This document shows, one piece after another, positions 7,620-13,546 of a DNA stretch of 25,506 nucleotides. The number at the start of each line of letters is the position of its first letter. Positions within the stretch are counted from its first letter, which is position 1. Origin of the DNA: Opitutia bacterium UBA4506 (GTDB lineage: Bacteria; Verrucomicrobiota; Verrucomicrobiia; Opitutales; Puniceicoccaceae); assembly GCA_002388665.1 (NCBI GenBank), contig DGMY01000024.1, forward strand, positions 1 to 25,506, in the 5' to 3' direction. Below the pieces are notes generated by a model that was given only the letters and a program-made list of their open reading frames with translations, had not been told where the DNA came from and made no database searches. Made by a program: the position numbers and the translations under genes.

Positions 7620-10079
7620 TCAAATGAAGAGGTTGGCGTTTGTCTCACTGGCCGCCCCGAGAAATTCGGCAACACCACCCAGTTCGACTCCATCGATTAG
7701 CTCCTCCTCGCGGATGCCCATAGCCTCCATTGACATCGTGCAGGCGACCAGTCGAACCCCCGCCTTCTTGGCTTCTTCCATTAGTCCGGGAAGGTTCGGC
7801 AGATTCTTTGAGGCCATTCGGCCTTTCATCATTTTTGTCCCGAGACCTCCGATATGCATCTGAGAAAGGGGGAGTTTTCCGGGGCCTTTGGGAAGCATCC
7901 AGCCAAACATCCTGTCGAGGAACGTTTTACCGGATAAAGGAGGGCTCTTCTCTTTGCGAAGAACAGTAAGCCCCCAAAAAGTGAAGAAGAGAGTGGCTTT
8001 GCCGCCCATGGCCACCGCTCCGTTCGCTATGATAAATGAAGCCATCGCTCGATCGAGGTCACCTGAGAAAACGACGATCGTTGACCCACGTGCGGGAGCG
8101 GAGTTCATCCCAGCTGCAGAAGGCTCCGTCGTCGACTCTTCGGGGCGGCGGAGACGGCCGTGTACGATGCCCTTGGTCTTCTCAGCAGAAAGAAACTCAT
8201 AGCCGTTGGCTTTGCAGAAGGCCGGTAGATCGTTGAGGAAACCGGGATCGGAAGCTGTTACCTTGAGTTCTTGTCCCTCGGTGAGGGTGGCAGCAGCTTC
8301 TCTCACCCTCATGATCGGGCCCGGACAAGCCATACCGGTGCAGTCCAGAGAGACTTCCGATTTCACATTAGAGCCAGTGCTGGGTGCCTGGGGGGAAGAA
8401 GAAGAAGAAGAAGAAGAAGAAATCCGACGAGCAGGGAGGGACTCAATCTTTAACCCCCCGACATGGCATTGAGCGTCGAAACCATTCTGCGCGAGAATCC
8501 TGGCAGCAAAGTAACTCGTTTTCCCCATCGCGCACACTGTCGTGACCGGTTTGCCTCTATCGATCTCATCGAGTCGACTGCGAAGCTGTGAGGCGGGAAT
8601 GTTTAGGGCTCCCTCGATCGGATTTATCTGCGCCATCTCCGTCGGGCGCACATCGACCACTTGGTTGCTTTTTGGATCGGGAAGTTGGTAGACGGGAGAA
8701 ACGAGACCATCCCTGAGATTGTTTGCCGAAAATCCAGCAGTGTTGATTGGGTCCTTGGCCGATCCAAAAGGAGGCGCGTAGGCCAGTTCGAGGTGTTCCA
8801 AGTCCTCTACGGTGAGGCCGCCTTTGATTGCGGTGGCCAGTACATCCAGGCGTTTGTCGACTCCTTCAATACCGTTCACTTGGCCTCCTAGAAGTCTACC
8901 ACTGGATTTTTCCCAGAGGATCTTAACGGTGAGTTGGGTCGCGCCAGGAAAGTAGCTTGCGTGGTTGTAGTCGGTTACGATGGTCTTCTCGTATTCGGTG
9001 CCGCTTTGTTGCAGGCGCTTTTCACTGTATCCGGTTACGCCGGCTGCGATATCAAAGACCCGAACGATAGAGGTTCCAATCGATCCGGGGTACGGACGTG
9101 CTTGTTCTCCCATGACGATGTGGTCGGCAGCCGTCCGACCTTGGCGGTTTGCGGGCCCTCCCAGTGCGATGGCAGTTGGGGTCCCGAGGATCGGGTCAAT
9201 TGTTTCACTAACGTCGCCCACCGCGTATATATCGGGGTCAGACGTTTGCATGTTTCCATTGGTTTTTACGTGCTCTCGAGATCCCAGCTCGAGGCCCGCC
9301 TCCTTGGCTAGTTGATTCTCGGGGCGGACTCCTATCGATAGAATCACGAGGTCGGCGTCCAAGGTTCGGCCCGATCGAAGCGAAGCTCTAGTCGTCCGAT
9401 CGCCTGCTTCGGAGAAACTATCGATTCCGTCTCCCAGAATGAGATCCACTCCATTGTCCAGTAGTTCCTGTTCAACGCTTCGGGTCATCTCGGCATCCAT
9501 CTGGGGGAGCACCTGTTCCAGCATTTCCACCAGTTGAACCCTTTTCCCCAGACGAACCAATTGCTCTGCCATCTCAAGCCCGATGAAGCCGGCTCCGATG
9601 ACCAAAACCCGGTCCGCAGAGGCCGAGGCCTTTTTGATTCGGTCCATGTCTTGGAGGTTTCGCAGCGTGTAAATGGTAGGGAGATCAATCCCCGGCAGTG
9701 GTGGTCGGACGGGGGCAGCTCCCGGAGACAGGATCAATTTGTCGTAGAAGAGTTGGTGGCTAGTACCGGTTCTGAGGTCGTTGACCGATACGGAACGGTT
9801 TTCCCGGTCGATTGAGGTTACTTCAGTCTCAGCCCGCACATCGATGGCGAGTTGGGCCCGTAGCGAATCGGGTGTTTGCAGGGACAGCTTTGCGCGGTCA
9901 GTGATCTCGCCGCCGACATGATAGGGAAGACCGCAATTGGCGAACGAGACATCGGGCCCTCGTTCGATCAATATGATCTCGGCGTGTTCGTCGAGTCGGC
10001 GCAGCCGTGCAGCAGCTGAAGCGCCGCCGGCAACGCCTCCTACGATAATGATTCGGTTTGGTCGATTGTGGGTAGTCAT
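7620..10079 (-). CDS. Four-domain sulfur-trafficking fusion: CoA-disulfide reductase-like, rhodanese, TusA, DsrE2
   Basis: An 819-residue cytoplasmic fusion protein. Residues 1 to ~455 are a CoA-disulfide reductase/NADH oxidase-like flavoprotein: the FAD-binding IIIVGGVAGGASAAARLRR, the redox Cys49 in SFANCGLPYHVGG, the second nucleotide-binding VLVIGAGFIGLEMAE, and YAVGDVSE. A rhodanese domain follows (about 465-555) with active Cys near 515 in VCAMGKTSY. After a poly-Ser linker comes TusA (about 575-645) with LDCTGMACPGPIMRVREA. The last ~155 residues are a DsrE2-like domain (FSGDLDRAMASFIIANGA...ACTMSMEAMGI). The parts fit persulfide reduction and sulfur relay. I chose the ATG at 10077-10079 because AAGGAGA lies 9 bases upstream; an in-frame upstream start at 10130 would add 17 basic residues overlapping arsR. 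It is cotranscribed with arsR, 26 bp apart. Confidence 0.9.
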   Translation of the reverse strand: MTTHNRPNRIIIVGGVAGGASAAARLRRLDEHAEIILIERGPDVSFANCGLPYHVGGEITDRAKLSLQTPDSLRAQLAIDVRAETEVTSIDRENRSVSVNDLRTGTSHQLFYDKLILSPGAAPVRPPLPGIDLPTIYTLRNLQDMDRIKKASASADRVLVIGAGFIGLEMAEQLVRLGKRVQLVEMLEQVLPQMDAEMTRSVEQELLDNGVDLILGDGIDSFSEAGDRTTRASLRSGRTLDADLVILSIGVRPENQLAKEAGLELGSREHVKTNGNMQTSDPDIYAVGDVSETIDPILGTPTAIALGGPANRQGRTAADHIVMGEQARPYPGSIGTSIVRVFDIAAGVTGYSEKRLQQSGTEYEKTIVTDYNHASYFPGATQLTVKILWEKSSGRLLGGQVNGIEGVDKRLDVLATAIKGGLTVEDLEHLELAYAPPFGSAKDPINTAGFSANNLRDGLVSPVYQLPDPKSNQVVDVRPTEMAQINPIEGALNIPASQLRSRLDEIDRGKPVTTVCAMGKTSYFAARILAQNGFDAQCHVGGLKIESLPARRISSSSSSSSSPQAPSTGSNVKSEVSLDCTGMACPGPIMRVREAAATLTEGQELKVTASDPGFLNDLPAFCKANGYEFLSAEKTKGIVHGRLRRPEESTTEPSAAGMNSAPARGSTIVVFSGDLDRAMASFIIANGAVAMGGKATLFFTFWGLTVLRKEKSPPLSGKTFLDRMFGWMLPKGPGKLPLSQMHIGGLGTKMMKGRMASKNLPNLPGLMEEAKKAGVRLVACTMSMEAMGIREEELIDGVELGGVAEFLGAASETNANLFI
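8395..8421. repeat. (GAA)9 microsatellite encoding a poly-Ser linker
   Basis: Nine perfect GAA triplets, read on the minus strand as nine TCT serine codons. They join the rhodanese and TusA domains of the fusion gene. Because the unit is three bases, copy-number change would alter linker length without a frameshift. Confidence 0.9.
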
Positions 10080-10088
10080 CTTGTGTGT

Positions 10089-10095
10089 TCTCCTT
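10089..10095 (-). promoter_or_regulatory. Strong ribosome binding site fixing the start of the sulfur fusion gene
   Basis: AAGGAGA on the minus strand ends 9 bases before the ATG at 10077-10079. It lies in the 26-bp gap after the arsR stop and is the clearest Shine-Dalgarno among the minus-strand genes here. Confidence 0.75.
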
Positions 10096-10105
10096 GTGTA
10101 CGGGG

Positions 10106-10465
10106 CTATGCGTTTTCTTCTGTGCAGCAAGTGGAGGGTACCGGGGTAGGAGGTGCATCAGTTGTTCCGAGAGTGCACTGGAAACTATGGCAGAACTGGC
10201 GGATTTGATCGTAGTTGAGGCTGTAGCAGATCTTCTTTCCGCAGTCGCGGTGATTGAGCAGCCCCGCTTTTCGCAGGGCCATTATGTGTTGCGATACCGT
10301 GGCCTGGGCGAGCGGGAGTGTCTGTACAATCTCTCCGCTTGTGGACTCCCCCCGGTTTTGAAGAAGCTCGATTATGGCGATACGAGCCGGATGGGCGAGG
10401 GCCCCAGCAAATGCGGCCAGGGAAGATTGTTCCTCTGAAAATAGTTCTGTCTTCGACGCGGTCAT
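10106..10465 (-). CDS. ArsR-family thiol/metal-responsive repressor
   Basis: A 119-residue winged-helix repressor. The core shows FAGALAHPARIAIIELL (helix 1-2) and the recognition helix LAQATVSQHIMALRKAGLL. The classical arsenic ELCVCDL motif is absent. Instead it has Cys75, 80, 92 and 97 in the wing and C-terminal helix, and a Cys113-Cys114 pair at the end. With a persulfide/CoA-disulfide fusion gene downstream, sensing of reactive sulfur (as in the BigR/SqrR branch) is plausible, but metal or arsenite sensing cannot be excluded. An in-frame TTG lies at 10501, but the ATG at 10463-10465 is preferred because a promoter -10 element ends only 8 bases upstream of it. The next gene is 26 bp downstream. 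Confidence 0.85.
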   Translation of the reverse strand: MTASKTELFSEEQSSLAAFAGALAHPARIAIIELLQNRGESTSGEIVQTLPLAQATVSQHIMALRKAGLLNHRDCGKKICYSLNYDQIRQFCHSFQCTLGTTDAPPTPVPSTCCTEENA

Positions 10466-10473
10466 ATAAGAAA

Positions 10474-10501
10474 CGTATATCGCCGATGTACGATAAGTCA
10501 A
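10474..10501 (-). promoter_or_regulatory. arsR promoter with overlapping palindromic operator
   Basis: On the minus strand TTGACT (10501-10496) and TATACG (10479-10474) are separated by 16 bp, a good sigma-70-type spacing. The -10 and spacer are covered by a 19-bp imperfect palindrome (10474-10492, CGTATATCG / C / CGATGTACG, 8 of 9 pairs). ArsR proteins bind such sites, so autorepression is expected. A start site ~7 bp past the -10 would fall within 2-3 bases of the arsR ATG, suggesting a nearly leaderless message. Confidence 0.6.
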
Positions 10502-10528
10502 AGCCGGACGAAATAAAATTTTTAACTG

Positions 10529-10918
10529 TAGCCTCGCTTCTGCGAAGCGGGGATTAGTCGTGCTGGGTCGGGTGATTTAGGGGCCTGGTTGGCTGGCACC
10601 CCCCGAACTGAGTTCGGAGGCTACGTGGCCTCGCTTCTGCGAAGTTGGGATTGGTCGTGCTGGGTCGGGTGGTTTAGGGGCTTGGTTTGCTGGTCCCCCC
10701 CCGAACTGAGTTCGGAGGCTACGTGGCCTCGCTTCTGCGAAGCGGGGATTGGTCGTGCTGGGTCGGGTGATTTAGGGGCCTGGTTGGCTGGCACCCCCCG
10801 AACTGAGTTCGGAGGCTACGTGGCCTCGCTTCTGCGAAGCGGGGATTGGTCGTGCTGGGTCGGGTGGATTAGGGGCCTGGTTTGCTGGCACCCCCCCGAA
10901 CCGAGTTCGGAGGCTACG
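10529..10918. repeat. Left REP-like tandem array (4 units of ~97 bp)
   Basis: Four direct copies begin at 10531, 10628, 10726 and 10823 (period 97-98 bp). Each opens with GCCTCGCTTCTGCGAAGCG, a hairpin with CGCTTC/GAAGCG arms and a TGC loop. A G-rich middle follows, then the closing hairpin CCGAACTGAGTTCGG (or CCGAACCGAGTTCGG). The ends pair with each other as GTAGCCTC...GAGGCTAC. Unit 2 has lost part of the first hairpin (GAAGTT). All copies are in one orientation and lie between the arsR promoter and the 3' end of the RAYT gene. There are no unique spacers, so this is not a CRISPR. Confidence 0.95.
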
Positions 10919-10974
10919 GGGCAATAAATCTAATATTTAAGTTAGGGGGAGCTTAGTTCGATTGAATGAGTTCC

Positions 10975-11493
10975 TTATAGTTTTCGGCTATTGGCCAAAA
11001 AGCATCTCCAAAAGGAATCTTGATCTGACGGGTCGATATCGGGGAAGCCTGGGACCAGACTGCCGAAATACGGCCAATCTTTTGCGTTTTGAACGATACC
11101 GGCCCGAACGGGATTTTCTCTTAGATAATATGATACCCGGGTGAGAGCGTCTCGGGTACGATCTTTTTCGAGAAGGACATGATCGTGAGCCTGCTTTTGC
11201 CATTCAATCGGGGTGTGCTTTCTGAGAAATTTTGTGGCTTTCAATTGGTCGGTTTCGGCCTTGGTTCCAATCCAAAGAAGATGAATATGGTCGGGCATTA
11301 AAACGTAGCTCATGCAGCATAGATGATAGCGAACGCAGGTATGGAATAATCTTTCCCGAAAGATGAAATGGAACTCTGGATTCAACCAGCCTTGCCGACG
11401 ACCTTGAACTGTATGGGTCCAGTGAATGTATGATTGACCGCGGTAGAACTCAGGGGCAAGTCGAGGGAGTCGCCGCTCATTCCAAAGACTCAT
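10975..11493 (-). CDS. REP-associated tyrosine transposase (RAYT, Y1/HUH family)
   Basis: A 172-residue single-strand DNA nuclease of the IS200-like Y1 group. The metal-binding HUH motif is His69-Ile-His71 in MPDHIHLLW. The nucleophile is most likely Tyr123 in YYLRENPVRAGIV, a RAYT hallmark. Length and motifs are complete, so it looks functional. RAYTs are domesticated single-copy transposases that cleave and mobilise palindromic REP sequences. Here the gene sits between four and six copies of a hairpin repeat, strong contextual support that these repeats are its substrate. It has no second copy, terminal inverted repeats or target duplication like a classical IS. The ATG at 11491-11493 has no obvious Shine-Dalgarno. 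On the minus strand its transcript would run into the left array. Confidence 0.93.
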   Translation of the reverse strand: MSLWNERRLPRLAPEFYRGQSYIHWTHTVQGRRQGWLNPEFHFIFRERLFHTCVRYHLCCMSYVLMPDHIHLLWIGTKAETDQLKATKFLRKHTPIEWQKQAHDHVLLEKDRTRDALTRVSYYLRENPVRAGIVQNAKDWPYFGSLVPGFPDIDPSDQDSFWRCFLANSRKL

Positions 11494-11506
11494 AGTCAGT
11501 GAGATT

Positions 11507-11522
11507 GATCCGTTTTCGGATC
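11507..11522. repeat. Perfect hairpin just upstream of the RAYT gene
   Basis: GATCCG (11507-11512) and CGGATC (11517-11522) form a 6-bp stem around TTTT, 13 bp upstream of the RAYT start codon. It could affect RAYT translation, mark the left-over end of the mobile unit, or be chance. Confidence 0.45.
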
Positions 11523-11562
11523 GGAGTCTAGTCTAAATTTATTCGCCCTGTTTTGTTTCTGG

Positions 11563-12144
11563 TAGCCTCGCTTCTGCGAAGCGGGGATTGGTCGTACTGG
11601 GTCGGGTGGTTTAGGGGCTTGGTTGGCTGGCACCCCCCGAACTGAGTTCGGAGGCTACGTAGCCTCGCTTCTGCGAAGCGGGGATTGGTCGTGCTTGGTC
11701 GGGTGGTTTCGGGGCCTGGTTGGCTGGTCCCCCCGAACCGAGTTCGGAGGCTACGTAGCCTCGCTTCTGCGAAGCGGGGATTGGTCGTGCTTGGTTGGGT
11801 GGTTTAGGGGCTTGGTTGGCTGTTCCCCCCCCGAACCGAGTTCGGAGGGTACGTGGCCTCGCTTCTGCGAAGCGGGGATTGGTCGTGCTGGGTCGGGTGG
11901 TTTAGGGGGCTTGGTTGGCTGGTCCCCCCGAACTGAGTTCGGAGGCTATGTAGCCTCGCTTCTGCGAAGCGGGGATTGGTCGTGCTGGGTCGGGTGATTT
12001 AGGGGCCTGGTTGGATGTTTCCCCCCGAACTGAGTTCGGAGGCTACGTGGCCTCGCTTCTGCGAAGCGGGGATTAGTCGTACTGGGTCGGGTGGTTTAGG
12101 GGCCTGGTTGGCTGGTCCCCCCCGAACCGAGTTCGGAGGCTACG
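11563..12144. repeat. Right REP-like tandem array (6 units of ~97 bp)
   Basis: Six direct copies begin at 11565, 11662, 11758, 11856, 11953 and 12050 (period 96-98 bp), in the same orientation and with the same two hairpins as the left array. Junctions read ACGTAGCC or ACGTGGCC. Small differences distinguish units: GAACT or GAACC in the closing hairpin, CTTGGT in place of CTGGGT in units 6 and 7, and GGAGGGT in unit 7. The array stops 5 bp before the stop codon of the tesA-like gene, whose minus-strand message must read into it, so the hairpins may also act as its terminator. Confidence 0.95.
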
Positions 12145-12148
12145 GATT

Positions 12149-12823
12149 TTACTCTTTTGCGAAAACTGTCTCTAGGTATGGCCAGACGGTTTCGGCGATG
12201 ATGATTTGACCTTCTTTATTGGGATGAATCCGATCGGCTAGGTTCAGATCTGGATCGCCGGCGACTCCGTTCAATAGGAATGGAATGAGGACGACGTCGG
12301 TTGCATCGGCGACCGTTGGATAGACCGCAGCGAAACTCTCTTGGTATTCTTTGCCCATGGAAGCGGGCATCTGCATCCCGGCTAGGATGATCGTTATGTC
12401 GGGATATCGGGCTCGGGCTTTCTCGATAATCGCGGTTAGATTTTTCGCAAGTGCTGTCGTGGGTAGACCGCGCAGGCCATCGTTTCCGCCAAGGGCCACT
12501 ACCAAAACATCTGTCGGTCGCCCGAGTACCCAATTGATCCGGCTGAGCCCGCCGGCCGAGGTGTCACCGCTAACACCAGCGTTGATTACAGTGACCTCGA
12601 TGCCCTCATCCTGTAAGCGGCGCTCGAGGAGAGCGGGGTAGGCCTCCTCTGGATTGAGCCCGTAGCCTGCGGTGAGGCTGTCGCCGAGGAAGACAATTCT
12701 CGATTCTGCGGCTGTGGCACTTGAGAATACGAGAAAAAGGACCAATGCTACTAGCCGGGTCCTCCATCGAGCGATTCCTTTGCGATATGAAGATTCAAAA
12801 GACAGAAACGAAAAGTGATCCAT
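12149..12823 (-). CDS. tesA: TesA-like periplasmic arylesterase/lysophospholipase (SGNH hydrolase)
   Basis: A 224-residue GDSL/SGNH esterase. The N-terminus is a signal peptide (basic RKGIARWRTR, then LVALVLFLVF, cleavage near ATAAES). SGNH blocks are complete: catalytic Ser in VFLGDSLTAGYG, Gly in NAGVSGDTSAGG, Asn in ALGGNDGLRG and the Asp/His pair in DRIHPNKEG. E. coli TesA is a thioesterase/lysophospholipase of the same layout, encoded head-to-head with ybbA-ybbP exactly as here, which supports the name. No other in-frame ATG precedes the signal peptide, so the start at 12823 stands, although it overlaps the 5' end of the ABC gene if that gene begins at 12787. Its 3' end abuts the repeat array. 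Confidence 0.87.
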   Translation of the reverse strand: MDHFSFLSFESSYRKGIARWRTRLVALVLFLVFSSATAAESRIVFLGDSLTAGYGLNPEEAYPALLERRLQDEGIEVTVINAGVSGDTSAGGLSRINWVLGRPTDVLVVALGGNDGLRGLPTTALAKNLTAIIEKARARYPDITIILAGMQMPASMGKEYQESFAAVYPTVADATDVVLIPFLLNGVAGDPDLNLADRIHPNKEGQIIIAETVWPYLETVFAKE

Positions 12824-13542
12824 TGCCTGACTATTCTGGGACGGATGGCGCAGGGGTCAAACGACGGATGCTAAATCTGCACGGGGTTGGAAAGTCCTAT
12901 TCTGTCGGAGGTCATTCGCTTTCGGTTCTCCGCGATGTCAGTCTGACTATTCATGAGGGGGAGACCTGTGCAATTGTCGGGCCGTCGGGCAGTGGTAAAA
13001 CCACCTTGCTGGGACTTTGCGCCGGCCTGGATGACCCTTCCGAGGGAGAGGTCGAATTGGTGGGGAGTCGCCTGAGTGATTTGGATCAGGATGATCGAGC
13101 TGCTTTACGGAGCCGGTCCGTGGGCTTTGTCTTTCAAAACTTTCAGCTGATTCCGACCTTAACGGCGTTGGAGAACGTGTTGGTTCCGCTGGAACTACGC
13201 GGAGAGCGGTCGGGGCGAGCATTGGCTGTCGACCTCCTCGGACGGGTAGGGCTCGCAAAGCGGGTGGACCACTATCCAACTCAATTGTCGGGAGGAGAGC
13301 AGCAGCGGGTCGCGTTGGCCCGGGCGTTCATTCACCGTCCGCAGATTCTTTTTGCAGACGAGCCGACGGGGAATTTGGACGAAGAAACCAGCCGCCCAAT
13401 TGTAGACATGCTATTTGAGCTGAACCGGGAACAGAATACAGCGCTCGTACTGGTGACGCACGACCCTCAGTTGGCAGCCTTGGCTGGACGCGTGATTACC
13501 ATGCGCGGCGGGTCCGTCGTCCAGGACAATCAGCCGGAATAA
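12787..13542 (+). CDS. ybbA: ABC transporter ATP-binding subunit, YbbA/LolD-like
   Basis: A 251-residue ATPase with every ABC motif: Walker A GPSGSGKTT, Q-loop FVFQNFQLIPT, signature LSGGEQQRVALARA, Walker B ILFADEPTGNLD and H-loop VTHD. It belongs to the LolD/MacB/YbbA branch (type VII, mechanotransmission exporters). The permease gene follows after 4 bp. The start is uncertain: ATG 12787 gives a non-conserved 27-residue lead, whereas ATG 12868 gives 224 residues, close to E. coli YbbA (about 228), and would remove the overlap with tesA. Neither has a strong Shine-Dalgarno. The transported substrate is unknown; lipid or cell-envelope roles are suspected for the family. Confidence 0.9.
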   Translation: MKIQKTETKSDPLPDYSGTDGAGVKRRMLNLHGVGKSYSVGGHSLSVLRDVSLTIHEGETCAIVGPSGSGKTTLLGLCAGLDDPSEGEVELVGSRLSDLDQDDRAALRSRSVGFVFQNFQLIPTLTALENVLVPLELRGERSGRALAVDLLGRVGLAKRVDHYPTQLSGGEQQRVALARAFIHRPQILFADEPTGNLDEETSRPIVDMLFELNREQNTALVLVTHDPQLAALAGRVITMRGGSVVQDNQPE

Positions 13543-13546
13543 TTGG

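Noticed and set aside
10529..12144. CRISPR array
   Set aside because: Whole ~97-bp units repeat with no unique spacers between them and no cas genes nearby; the adjacent nuclease is a RAYT.
10589..12209. Plus-strand open frames reading through the 97-bp repeats
   Set aside because: They encode only the translated repeat (TEFGGYVASLLRSGD-like), shift with unit length and have no start signals.
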